Below are positions 43,635 through 53,301 of a stretch of DNA of 64,000 bases, in pieces. The position numbers and the translations under genes are program-made. Source of the DNA: Takashimella koratensis (lineage: Eukaryota; Basidiomycota; Tremellomycetes; Trichosporonales; Tetragoniomycetaceae); the NCBI GenBank assembly GCA_003116875.1, contig BCKT01000008.1, forward strand, positions 1,262,322 to 1,326,321, written 5' to 3'. Position 1 is the first letter of the stretch. Each line of letters begins with the position of its first letter. The notes under the pieces are model-generated. The model saw only the letters and a program-made list of their open reading frames with translations. It ran no database searches and was not told the DNA's origin.

Positions 43635-44238
43635 ATGTCCAACTCCACATACGATGCCCTCTTGCAGCTGTACCTGTTTGATACCGATCTGTCCCATTAC
43701 GCAGAGATCTCCAAGATGCTGGAGCTGAACAGCCCTCCCCAACTCGGGCTCAAGTGGCATTCCGACAGCGCCCTGCAAAATGTCGCGACCGACACCGAGC
43801 TCCTCGAGTTTTGCGAATCGAATGGAACGCATCCCAGTTCATAGACGATTGGTGTGGGCTCCGGACGAGATTCACCGTGTGCAAGAACCTCTCGTCCAAG
43901 ATGGCAGAACTCATTTCTCGCCTCACCCAGTGCCGGGTTCCGAATGCCACGGCATCTACCATCTGAGCCCGGAAGCGGTCTCGGAAATCGCACACTACAT
44001 CCGGACGGATCAAGAAGCCAACCCGGTCAACAGCATCAAGAGGGCTCGGGGTTACTGTCCGGACGACTTTCTCTCGACCCTTCTGTCGGAAACGCCATCC
44101 GACAACGATGACCCCACACCGTCCGACGATGACCCGCCATCGACCAACGATCCCCCGCGGATCGTCGTTGTATCCCTGCCCCAGTTTCTTGCGCTTCTTC
44201 TTGCCACGGATTCCTTCCAAGAGTCACGCTCCGATTAG
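43635..44238 (+). pseudogene. First member of the small-protein array, reading frame interrupted
   Basis: A frame from ATG 43635 with good coding character (YDALLQLYLFDTDL..., ELLEFCESNG) stops at 43842-43844. A second frame, shifted relative to it, overlaps from about 43830 and continues with equally good GC3 bias to 44238. It encodes LVWAPDEIHRVQEP, CHGIYHLSPEAVSEIAHYI, an acidic Asp/Pro-rich segment and a hydrophobic end. No intron fits between them. This suggests a frameshift (decay or sequence error) in a gene of about 200 codons. A third frame across the break encodes RFTVCKNLSSKMAEL, which resembles the FTCKNLQKYLD block of the gene at 46883. The N-terminal half matches the start of the gene at 47826 (LQLYL versus IQLFYK). 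I place it in the same family with modest confidence. Confidence 0.5.
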
Positions 44239-45723
44239 TCTCTGCCTGCCACCTTTGTAGGACTGACTATTGGGTGTTTTCCACCGCATCCTGTCCCAAT
44301 TTTTCCTCCTCCGCTGGTCCAAATCACAATTGATATTTGTCCTTGCTTCATGTTCCTTCTGCTTTTCTTCCGCGCTCTCTTCCGTACACAATGAATGAGG
44401 TTATATACGACTCCGTCCAAGTAGAAAACAGCAAATCGCTACAGTGCACACGTCCTTTGTCCAACCGAATATGAACAGATTGGTGTTCATCGAGTTGGTC
44501 AAGATTTACACAAGGTGATGTCAAAGAAGCGGCTCAGCTGCTTTAACGCTACATGAACGAGAATGAACACAGGGTTCTCTGAATAGAGTGTCTTCTCCGG
44601 ACTTGCTTGCAGACTGTGTTTGTCTGACAAAAATATGAGAGGCAACAAGATTAGAAGACAACAGAATTCATATCGAGTCGCTTCCATAACCGCCCAGGGG
44701 TTGGCAATCCCGTCAGATGTCATGGCGCTATATCGAAACCTCCCCCCGAGACGCTGACTTACCTGGATCTCTGAAAAGTCTTCCGTACCGTTACGAAACA
44801 CAGAACGAATCTGTTGTCGGGGCTCACTCAGCTCCATACCTCAAGGCGGAGCTGTCAGGACGAGGGCGTCTGGACAGACCCCAGTGCTCAACTCAAACAG
44901 AAAACAGCGAAACACGACGTGGATCCCCCCATTGACCAAGCTAAGCGTGCTAACTGAGAGGAGTGATTTGTGGGCAGGCAGTACGTGGGACTACCCTCCG
45001 ATTGGGATCTTCATGCTCATTCGGATGGATTGCAGACACCTATCCTAGAGGATGTCAGGGATGAGGGTACACAATTCAAGAACATGGGAACTAGTCTGGA
45101 GCATCAGGGAAGTAGTTTGGTGGCCGAATTACCCTGCAGGTCGTGACCCGAGGCTGCGACCCGAAATTGAAGCCAGCGGTAGCCTTCCCGACGGTCTGAA
45201 CTACCTTCAAGGTATCCTGGACGCCCCAGACACGATTTGTAAGAACTTGTGCCGTCAGCGCGCATCCCCGTCAATGACCAGAGTCTCTTTACATGTATAG
45301 ACTGCACCCAACTAGCGGATCCCTCGCCCCCAGGTAGTGACAGCCGCCAGACTGTATGCAAGGTCCCTCCTTAGATGTACGACTCCGCGCCTTCCATTTG
45401 GCTCCTCTAGCTGAAACATATCTGTCGAAATATCCATTGTACGTCATCCGTTGTGCAATCAATTTGAAAAGTGGGCAAATCTGCGACCAGTATAAACAAA
45501 GGAAGGTCCAAATGTGCTCCTTTTGTTCACGCTGATCAGTGAAACAAGCTGGCAGACAACAGAAGTAGCTCACTGCACATCCCGCACTATATAACGCCAG
45601 AGAGAAATCGACCATGGGGGTCTGTTCACTCAAACCCGCCCCTCTCATCGCCTCGATATTTCACTTTTTGTCTCATCCTCACCTTCACACTCAGCTTTTC
45701 AAATCAGCTTCGTATTCATCCCG
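44239..45723. other. Spacer inside the small-protein array
   Basis: Nearly 1.5 kb with no supported gene. Frames of 72-119 codons on both strands lack motifs. They could be decayed relics, but nothing in them aligns convincingly with the neighbouring small proteins. The last 140 bp form the promoter of the gene at 45724. Confidence 0.4.
45588..45594 (+). promoter_or_regulatory. TATA box of the small-protein gene at 45724
   Basis: TATATAA lies 130 bp upstream of the ATG, followed by a CT-rich leader with CACTC repeats. A strong TATA-type core promoter fits an inducible or highly expressed accessory gene. Confidence 0.5.
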
Positions 45724-46176
45724 ATGCCATCGTTGGTTAACGAGAACAGTCCGTCGGCTGCCGAGGTCCATGAGAAGATGGGCGCAAAAGTTCAGTCGAC
45801 CTTCATTGGTGGTGTCGACGAGAACGGAGATCTCGCCTCAATCAGCACATATACCTGCAAGCCGGGCGACTATGAAGGTATCCTGGATGCCTTCCTGCTC
45901 TCATCTACAGTCCCCCTCACGGCAGCAGAGCTCGAACGTCAACTGTCTCTTCTTGAACTGAACAAATCGACTTCCCCTGTCTTTACTTGCTACGTGTACG
46001 ATCTGACTGCTTTCATGGAAAGTTGGCCGGAATCCGAGGGGCCGCAGACTTCATCTGCTTTTTCCCAAGCATCATTCATCGGGCAGTGGTCAGTAACCGT
46101 CTCCCCAGAAACTTTCAGCGATTGGCAAGCCAAAAGCGCCGTGAAATGCCTTTTGCTCGGAGTAAACGGAACCTAA
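45724..46176 (+). CDS. Single-exon small protein, array member 2 (150 aa), unknown function
   Basis: Uninterrupted 150-codon frame with biased third positions. No signal peptide and no membrane helix. Visible features are a GGVDENGDLASISTY strand pair near residues 28-42 and a helical LTAAELERQLSLLEL. A PVFTCYVYDLTAFMESW segment (about 87-103) follows, then a final WSVTVSPETFSDWQAK. The middle block aligns with FVFTCKNLQKYLDHV in the gene at 46883 and with VEFISCYDFPKYLDDL in the gene at 47826. I recognise no known domain. It probably belongs to a lineage-specific family amplified in tandem here. Confidence 0.7.
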   Translation: MPSLVNENSPSAAEVHEKMGAKVQSTFIGGVDENGDLASISTYTCKPGDYEGILDAFLLSSTVPLTAAELERQLSLLELNKSTSPVFTCYVYDLTAFMESWPESEGPQTSSAFSQASFIGQWSVTVSPETFSDWQAKSAVKCLLLGVNGT

Positions 46177-46763
46177 TAACCTCCATCCCCCCCTCCGTTT
46201 CCATATTTATGCTCTAGCAAACCAACCCGCAGAGATGGCATGCACGTTGAGTACCATATGGAGGACACTATACATGCTCTGCCTCCTGTTCGGTACAAAA
46301 TCATCCACCGAAAGGATCGTTGATTTTCTTGATCTGAGGAGTTGAACCCATGTTCAAAGGTTTTGCCCAAACCTTTATGATATCTCACTGTACTGTACCA
46401 AAAGCGAAAGCTTTGTGGAGGTTGTGTGTGTGCCACTTCCTTTCATCAATCCCCACTCCATGCCCGAGAGAGAGAGCATGCTCTTGTTTCTCCTTTTTAC
46501 CAACTTCCCACGCTCACACTGATTTTACGGCTGGGCAAAATGTGAGTCCGAGGCTGCCAGCTGCCTTCCACTCAATGGCTCTCCTTTCGTTGAGATCTGG
46601 TGATTTTCTGTGCTATTTCACATTGAGAACAAAGGGGAATTGGAAGGCAAGCGCGTGAGCTTACCGGCAACTGTTGAACGGTGCAAGTCCTTTGTTTCCA
46701 GCCATTTCCACGGCCACAAAAAGGAGTGTAAAGCGAAAAGGATTTCTTAGGAGTTGGGGGAGT

Positions 46764-46773
46764 GATATAAAAG
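46764..46773 (+). promoter_or_regulatory. TATA box of the small-protein gene at 46883
   Basis: GATATAAAAG lies about 115 bp before the ATG. Its distance to the start is similar to that of the TATA box of the preceding array gene, which suggests a shared promoter design. Confidence 0.5.
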
Positions 46774-46882
46774 CCAGCTGTTCCCTCCTTAAATTCGTCC
46801 CACGCACTCCAAACCCACAATCACAGCGATATCAAGCAATTGAACCTCATCTCAACCGAGACACCGTTACAAGAACATCACA

Positions 46883-47314
46883 ATGTCGACTCAAAGCTCT
46901 GCTAGCTATATTACTATATGCGGCCTCAACGAGAAAGGCGATATCGACTCTGTCGCTGTCTTTCAGAACATCCACAAAGAGAATAGTTCGCGAGGTGCGA
47001 TGGTCGTCGGACCTATGACAATATCGAAGGATTCGTTCTTCGAGTTCTGCGAGGGCAGCAGGTACGGCAACATCTCTCAAGCGTTGTCGTTTGGAATTCC
47101 CAAGGATCGCGTTTCGACCTTCGTGTTCACTTGCAAGAATTTGCAGAAATACCTTGACCACGTGAAGCCCATTTTAGAAATAGCACCGACGCAAGGCTCG
47201 AACGGCGATGCAGAGTCGTTCACCCTCAAGAGTGGTAATGAATTGGGCTCGTTTGCTGATGCCGAGACGTGGGCGAACACTAACAAGAGTATGAAAATTG
47301 AAGTAGCAGTCTGA
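46883..47314 (+). CDS. Single-exon small protein, array member 3 (143 aa), unknown function
   Basis: Uninterrupted 143-codon frame. It begins with a beta-like YITICGLNEKGDIDSVAVFQN, matching the position and pattern of the VDENGDLASISTY strand pair in member 2. FFEFCEGSRYGN follows, comparable with LLEFCESNG of the gene at 43635. Then comes RVSTFVFTCKNLQKYLDHV, the most conserved block of the array, and a C-terminal FADAETWANTNKSMKIEV. No signal peptide, membrane helix or known domain is seen, so it is probably cytosolic. It has its own TATA promoter. Coding reality is supported by length, composition and similarity to its neighbours. Confidence 0.7.
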   Translation: MSTQSSASYITICGLNEKGDIDSVAVFQNIHKENSSRGAMVVGPMTISKDSFFEFCEGSRYGNISQALSFGIPKDRVSTFVFTCKNLQKYLDHVKPILEIAPTQGSNGDAESFTLKSGNELGSFADAETWANTNKSMKIEVAV

Positions 47315-47394
47315 TGCTAGGAATTGCCAGGTTTCGAACAGCTTTTGCGCTCAGCGTAGTTCATCCGAGTCTCTGCTTCATAATTTTATGAATC

Positions 47395-47682
47395 ATGATG
47401 AATGGTCTGTATCTCAGCGAGCTGCCTATATCCTTTCAGCAAGCTTTTGCTGCGTTGATACCAAGCATTTACTCGGCGACCAGCATCGACCCCATCGAAG
47501 GCGCCTTGACCCACTCTCTTTCTTGCTCTCTTCCAATGCCGCTCGAATCCCTCGACGACCGAGGCCGCGAAATGCTCCTCTCTTGCTCAGCGACAACTCG
47601 GGAGCTTTTATTCACTGACGAAAAGAGGACTACAGCCCGTGTATGCCTTCGAAGGTTGACCAAGGAATGTCGTTTGAAGTAG
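47395..47682 (+). other. Weak 95-codon open frame inside the array
   Basis: A frame encoding LSELPISFQQAFAALIPSIYSATS and a Ser/Leu-rich remainder lies between array members 3 and 4. It has no TATA box at the expected spacing and no match to the array signature, and it overlaps the probable promoter of the gene at 47826. It may be a relic or chance. Confidence 0.2.
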
Positions 47683-47730
47683 ATCGCGACCGACTACGCC
47701 ACCCAACCACTGGACATATTCAGATAACCC

Positions 47731-47750
47731 CCCNCCCCCCCCCCTTCCTC
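47731..47750. repeat. Poly-C tract containing an undetermined base (N at 47734)
   Basis: A run of about 17 cytosines contains one N in the region upstream of the gene at 47826. The true length of the homopolymer is uncertain. It does not fall in a called exon. Confidence 0.9.
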
Positions 47751-47825
47751 GTCTTACGAGCTTTTCTGACCTCTTTCCCACTAACCTCTCACCCTCTGCC
47801 AAGAGACCAACCATACCGCCTCATC

Positions 47826-48266
47826 ATGTCTGGCCTAACCAGCACCATCCAACTCTTCTATAAAGGCGAAAATGGGAAGCCTTCGTTCTTTGGTACTTTC
47901 TACGAATCGGCAACACCTGAAGACCCTTGTGGTCTTTGGTACTTCCCCGACCCGAATAAAGGCAGAACTGCGGACGACGCCGCAGCGTCTTTCGCAAGCT
48001 CTGCATACCGAGACGGGATTATTGATGAACTGGTATCCAAATCAAATTCCGTCCAAACTGTCGAATTTATCTCTTGCTACGATTTTCCAAAGTATTTGGA
48101 CGACCTGAGAAAGCGAGCGTCAAAGGATAAAGTCAAATCGTTCGCTTCCAATAATAGTGAGAATTGTCACGTGCAAAGCCAGTACTCAAAGCAGTTTAAA
48201 GCTTGGATCAAGGACCATACGGCAACGCATCACGAGACTTGGACACGCAAGGATGGTTGTAAGTAG
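47826..48266 (+). CDS. Single-exon small protein, array member 4 (146 aa), unknown function
   Basis: Frame from ATG 47826 to TAG 48264-48266. The strand pattern IQLFYKGENGKPSFFGTFYE at the N-terminus corresponds to the NEKGD/DENGD strand pair in the two preceding genes. CGLWYFPDPNKG and a helical DDAAASFASSAYRDGIIDEL follow. Then comes SVQTVEFISCYDFPKYLDDLRK, aligned with the TFVFTCKNLQKYLD block of member 3. The C-terminus is basic with KQFKAWIKDHTATHHETW. A GTAAGT at 48254 just before the stop could act as a donor, so a further exon is possible, but I cannot place one. No known domain. The upstream region has a pyrimidine-rich leader and the poly-C tract. Confidence 0.7.
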   Translation: MSGLTSTIQLFYKGENGKPSFFGTFYESATPEDPCGLWYFPDPNKGRTADDAAASFASSAYRDGIIDELVSKSNSVQTVEFISCYDFPKYLDDLRKRASKDKVKSFASNNSENCHVQSQYSKQFKAWIKDHTATHHETWTRKDGCK

Positions 48267-48432
48267 GTGATCCTTCACTTCGTTGACGTAGCAGACACTG
48301 TCTCATAGCCGATCGAGGCACCGATGATCATCCTTGATGGTAAATGAGGAGCTCATTCGTATCCGCCAACCAGATCCAGATGGCTGGAGAACAGAGAATG
48401 CATATTCGTGACATGGTCCATATCGTTAATTT

Positions 48433-50655
48433 CTAGAGAGCACCTTCAGGGTCGTACTCGTACTCGTCATAAACGGGGGCTGCACCAGTCAGCACAGAAT
48501 CCTGTCGACCAAGAGGCGAACTACTCACACCACTGCTTGTCCTTGGCGTACTTGCGACGCTCATCCTTGGGGACATCCACAGTGGCGCTCCCCTCCTGTC
48601 AATTTATCAGTCACAGCTCAATCCTGTGAGTTTGCGAGCCTTAAACCCACCTCAATCGCTTGGTCAAGGACCGCGAGGGCGATCTCGAAATTGACCGCAC
48701 AAGAGTCTGCAAAGTCCGGAAGGAGCGCGGCTTTGGGGTCGGACCCGGCGGGCGCGAGCTCTGCCAGGCGTTGAGAAGCTGCGATCTGTAGATGAAAATG
48801 GTCTCAGCTGAAAGCTAGCGCAGGGCAATTTCAGCTACCCACGATCATGGTGTCCGAGACGGTCTTGGCCCTTGCGAGGATAGTCCCAAAACCAAGACCA
48901 GGGTAAACCAGTGCGTTCTGGAGAGTCAATACAGCTCCGCGGCTTGTAGTAAGGGGCTCACATTGCACTCAGCGACGATGTACTTGCCGCCAGGGATGTC
49001 GACGGGGTCAAATGGCGAGCCGGTAGCCATGAGTGCTTTCCCCTCTGTCCACTCTTGGGCATCTGGATTCTCTATCAGCATGCTGTCCAGTCTATATTTC
49101 CACCCACCTTTTGGCGTGACCTCGCACAGGTTGGTCGGGTTGGAGAGGGGAAGCAAGATTGGTCGATCGACGTGTTTTGCCATTTCGCGAATCTGATCGT
49201 TGCCAACAAGCGTCAGCGTCCCTCTGCCGCTCTCTAGCTCGCCGTGTCACTTACAATAGATTCTGTCCACGCGCCGCTCTTGGTGCTTGTTCCGATCATG
49301 ATTGTCGGTTTGACTTCCTTGACCACATCCTCCAGCCCCGTCCCCTTCTCCCACTGGTCTCTTCCAAACTCCTTGAGCGAGTCTCGTTGCGGGTTATCCT
49401 TGGTCACCAGTCCCTCCTTATCGACTAGCCAGAACCGCTGTGTCGCCTCGAATTCGGAAACAGTCTCGGACCCGCCGGCGGACTTGGTCATTGCTTGACG
49501 GAGTTGTTTGGCGATGCCTAGGCCGGCAGAGCCGGCGCCGAAGATGATGATCCGTTGAGAGGGGAGAGTGGATTTCGTCACTTTGAGAGCGGCTTGGACA
49601 GCGGCGAGAGTGACGGCGCCGGTTCCCTGGATGTCATCGTTGAACAGAGGGTATCTGTGGAGATAGCAAGACGTGTCAGCAGAAGTTGAGAGCAAGGTAG
49701 AAGACCACTCCGATGTCGATAGCTTCACTCACTTGTGACGATACGTCTCCAAGATACGCTGAGCGTTGCTCACTCCAAAGTCTTCAAAGTGCAGCAAGGT
49801 CCCCGGTCCAAGGGTCTTCGCAACAACTTCGACGTAGCGACGGACAAAATCGTCGTAGTCTTCTCGGGCGACTCGCTTGTGCCTCCATCCGACGTAAAGA
49901 GGGTCGTCTAGGAGCTCTTGGCGGTTGGTTCCGACATCGAGAACGACCGAGAGCGTGCGTGATGGGCTGAAATTAGGGATCAGTCAGACGACGCCGTGGC
50001 ACGAATTTCACAGCCTAGACTCACTCGATACCCGCGGTCAGGCTGTAGATTACCGCTTTAGCCGTGGATATCCCAATCCCACCACTGCCTTGGTCTCCTA
50101 TCCCCAAGATGGCCTCTCCATCAGAAACAACCACCAGATCAATCTCCCTTTGCCTTCCCCTGTTGTCCAAGAGATGCGACTTGAAGTCGGACTCGAGGGT
50201 ATCGCGGGATGGCCAGTTGAGAAAGATACCCCCCGCCGGACGGCGGAAGACGTGTGAGTACTTGGCAATAGCCTCGGCTTCGGTAGGGGTGTATATGATG
50301 GGGAAGAGATCGGTGAGGTGACGTGAGAGAAGGGCGTAGAAGAGGACGAGGTTTTGTTCCCTGTACATCATGCTCGTCAGCGGGGCCCGGCTCTCAAGGA
50401 AGAACAGGAGTTCGATACACCTCAACCCACCTACCTCATGCTCCAGAGAAAGTTGTTCTTCTGTATATTATCCCCCGCAGCCTGTAACTGATCCCAAGCG
50501 CGTTGACACTGTGTGTCGAGGTCGTTGACCTCGTAGGGCAGGCGAGAAGTGAGCTGGAGTTGGTCTCGCTCAACACGGGTGAACGCGGTTCCCTTGTTGA
50601 ACCGAGGGTCGTCGAGGAGGGCATCACCTCGAAGAGCGAGCTTGACTTTGGGCAT
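48433..50655 (-). CDS. Malic enzyme (oxaloacetate-decarboxylating malate dehydrogenase)
   Basis: Minus-strand gene from 50655 with about eight exons and about 570 residues, normal for eukaryotic malic enzyme. The N-terminal domain has GTAFTRVERDQLQL, then NFLWSMREQNLVLFYALL, and the PIIYTPTEAEAI signature with the catalytic Tyr. VVSDGEAILGIGDQGSGGIGI gives the dinucleotide-linked Asp/Gly block, and HFEDFGVSNA plus FNDDIQGTGAVTLAA give the metal-binding Glu/Asp residues. The Rossmann fold shows IIIFGAGSAGLGIA. LPLSNPTNLCEV and ATGSPFDPV follow, as expected. It converts malate to pyruvate and CO2. NAD versus NADP preference is not clear from the sequence. Its 3' end converges on the small-protein array. 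Confidence 0.95.
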
Positions 50656-50747
50656 GGTGAGGGGGATGGAAGTGCGGGTGGGGAGGGATGGGGATGAGGA
50701 TGAAGCAGAAAGGAGACGTGGTCAAGGAGGTCAAGGCGAGATGGTGG

Positions 50748-50748
<1 letters not shown>

Positions 50749-50781
<33 letters not shown>

Positions 50782-50844
50782 TTTCGGATCAAACGTCAAA
50801 CACAACCTGACGTCATGTGAGCGCCAGGCACACACACACACACA
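50749..50844. repeat. (TG)15 and (CA)8 microsatellites forming an inverted pair
   Basis: A 31-base TG repeat at 50749-50779 and a CA repeat at 50829-50844 lie 50 bp apart in the malic enzyme promoter. Because the two are complementary, the region can in principle pair into a hairpin. Confidence 0.9.
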
Positions 50845-50918
50845 AGAAAAACAAAAACCAATGCATTGTCCGACTGGTCCAGTCCACTACCACTCTCTCT
50901 CTCTCTCCTCATCTCCAA

Positions 50919-52484
50919 TCATGCCCTCGGCAAGCTACTCGCAGTCTCTCGGATCGTGTGCAGCGCATCCCTAACCGCAGCTGCCTGACTCAACTCCGTA
51001 TATGCCTCAAACAACTTCTGATAGACTGCCGTGTTCGCTGGATTAGGGATGTATACTTTCCCCTTGCCTCCCCCAAACTTCACTGCCCCCTCAGCAAAGT
51101 CCTTGACCACCTTGCCCGCTACCGCCCCATGGATCGCCGCGCCCACCGCTGTCGGGTTGTTGATATCCGGCACTTCGACTTGCCGGCCAAACACGTCGGC
51201 CGCAATCTGCACGAGTAGAGGATTGTTCCTCGCCAGCCCACTAGTGAGCAAAATGTGGTCGACCTGGTGTCCACCGGCATCCAACGCATCGATGATCGAG
51301 CGAGCACCGTAGCAGACAGCCTCGAGGAGTGAGCGGTAGATCCCCGCTGCGGTCGTTCCCATCGTCAAGCCCGAGATGACCCCGCTGAGTGCCGAGTCGC
51401 CGTGGGGTACTCGATTTCCGCTCCACCAGTCGAGAGTAACGAGGTGGTTTGCTCCGGGCTGGAGAGTCGCTGCTTCCTCATTGTAGAGGCGGAAATTGGT
51501 TCCCGGGTCGGAGGAGCGTGGGAAAGCACGGACAAACCAGGAGAGCATATCACCGAACCCTGCTTGACCAGCCTCAAAGCACCACAAGTCCGGCATCGCC
51601 GCGTCCCATGCCATCGATTCAATCCCGCGTGGGAGAGCACGAGACTTGTCGTCGAGGAGGAGGAAGACCGCCGAGGTGCCGAGTGCACCGACGAGGGTGC
51701 CCGGTCGCACTGCCCCGACGGCAGGGAGGACGACGTGCGAGTCGATGACCGCGACAGCGATCGCTGGGGACCCGAGGACACCTGTCCTGGCCGCCCACTC
51801 GCTGGTGAGTCCACCGGCTGACGTACCGACTGGACTGGGGTCGACGACTCGTTCTCGTAGCCCCGGGGGAAGATCAGATGGGTAGGTGCCGTTTTGAAAG
51901 TGCATCTTGTAAGCTGCAAAGTCACCGCTCCGGACCTCGTGGCCACTCAGCTGCCAGACAAGCCAGTCGCCCGCTTCGATGAACCGTCCCGTCTGTTCCC
52001 ATAGCTCTGGGTCCTCTGCCGCGATCTGCGCCGCCTTGGCGACCATCCATTCACCTGAGAGCCTCCCGCCGCAGTGATCGAGGTACGCCCCGCCCTTCGC
52101 ATTGATCGCGTCCGCGTACTTTTGTGCCGCCGCGTGTTTCCACAGTTTGACGTACGCGTGCGGGTTGGTAGGGTGGAGAGTGGACATTGCTGTTCCGTCG
52201 AGAGCAACGGGCATAGGAGAGCTCGCTGTGAAGTCGATACCGATGCCGAGGACTTGTTTGCCGCGAGCAATAGTTGAGAGGATATCCTCGACTGCTTCGA
52301 GGTAGTCGGCAGCGTTTTGAAGAGCGTAGCCTACTGGTAAGGGAACGCCACTGGGTAAGGATTTGGTCAAGACATGGTGTCGGTAAGGGTGAACGTGGTG
52401 GGCTTCTTCAAGACCGGTGTCAATGTTGACGAGGACGCCGCGAGCTGACTCTGTGCCGTAGTCGAGACCGATGAGGTAAGGCAT
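50919..52484 (-). CDS. FGGY-family carbohydrate kinase, ribulokinase-like, intronless
   Basis: A single 521-codon frame without introns. The N-terminal ATP-binding loop reads LIGLDYGTESARGVLV, the form typical of bacterial ribulokinases. IGIDFTASSPMPV and DWLVWQLSG follow. The FGGY phosphate block is GALGTSAVFLLL, then WWSGNRVPHGDS, and the late FGGY signature spans GIYRSLLEAVCYGARSIIDAL followed by LLTSGLARNNPLLVQIAADVFGR. All catalytic regions look intact. Such kinases phosphorylate L-ribulose or related pentuloses for the pentose phosphate pathway. Fungi normally degrade arabinose by a reductase/dehydrogenase route without ribulokinase. The lack of introns between intron-rich neighbours therefore suggests bacterial origin. 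It lies tandem and upstream of malic enzyme. Confidence 0.88.
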   Translation of the reverse strand: MPYLIGLDYGTESARGVLVNIDTGLEEAHHVHPYRHHVLTKSLPSGVPLPVGYALQNAADYLEAVEDILSTIARGKQVLGIGIDFTASSPMPVALDGTAMSTLHPTNPHAYVKLWKHAAAQKYADAINAKGGAYLDHCGGRLSGEWMVAKAAQIAAEDPELWEQTGRFIEAGDWLVWQLSGHEVRSGDFAAYKMHFQNGTYPSDLPPGLRERVVDPSPVGTSAGGLTSEWAARTGVLGSPAIAVAVIDSHVVLPAVGAVRPGTLVGALGTSAVFLLLDDKSRALPRGIESMAWDAAMPDLWCFEAGQAGFGDMLSWFVRAFPRSSDPGTNFRLYNEEAATLQPGANHLVTLDWWSGNRVPHGDSALSGVISGLTMGTTAAGIYRSLLEAVCYGARSIIDALDAGGHQVDHILLTSGLARNNPLLVQIAADVFGRQVEVPDINNPTAVGAAIHGAVAGKVVKDFAEGAVKFGGGKGKVYIPNPANTAVYQKLFEAYTELSQAAAVRDALHTIRETASSLPRA

Positions 52485-53301
52485 GGTGATGGGTGAGTCG
52501 ATGGACAGGGGAGGGAGGGGAAAGACTTGAAAAAGGTGTGGGGTGAGTGGTTATATGTGGTTGCGTAACCCGACGCGACGTGGTGGAAGCGATGAGTGGG
52601 TGCATCTGAATCTGGATGGGGCTGAGAGAGCGGTAATCTCGACACGAGGGGGGTAAGATTGGGGGTTAGATTGGTGGCAAGATGGCAAGATGTGTTTTGC
52701 CGTCGTGTCGGTCGTCTCGCTCGGGTCCATCGGCGGCATCCCCCAGGGGCCGGTCGGAAGTGAGCCTGGGGGACTGTGCCGAGTGGGTGGGTGGGGGGTG
52801 GATGGCAGAGGCCGAGTAGAGATGGATGTGGATGTGGATGTGTCTGTGAGGGCTTGAGGCCGAGAGAGGGAGGGGTAGAGGGGAGAGGGGAGAGGGGAGG
52901 GGGCCATGCATGGTGGTGGAGACTACCTTGGTGATATCCGTGGGATCCGTCGCTCGTTTCATGGTTGACTATCCGCACCGCCCTTAGCGTCATCGCCTAT
53001 GCACCAGATCACCTCTACCTCCATCTCCATCTCCATCAGCATGTAGCATCCTATCTCTACTCTACTCTCTACCACACTGCCCCCGCACCCGACCCATCCT
53101 ACCGCTGTCGCAGCCATTGTCGCTTCTCAGCATCCCTTCACCCCTTCACCCCTTCACCGCCCTGCAAAGTCAATTTCTTACGCCGCAGCACTACCTCCAC
53201 CCACCTGGGTCCACCTCTTCACTGTCTCATCTGTCCTGCTCGCTCCCCACCTTGTTACCATCCTCACATCGCACTCCCACCCATCCCAGACACAACCAGC
53301 C
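52485..53301. promoter_or_regulatory. Divergent region between FGGY kinase and rhomboid genes
   Basis: 817 bp with no supported gene. It contains short G-rich minisatellites, such as three GGGGAGA units near 52879-52900 and GATGTG repeats near 52823-52841. Pyrimidine-rich leader sequence precedes the rhomboid ATG. Confidence 0.4.

Noticed and set aside
43096..43650. 184-codon minus-strand open frame next to the small-protein array
   Set aside because: It overlaps the start of the gene at 43635 and its leader, with no motif and a basic low-complexity composition.
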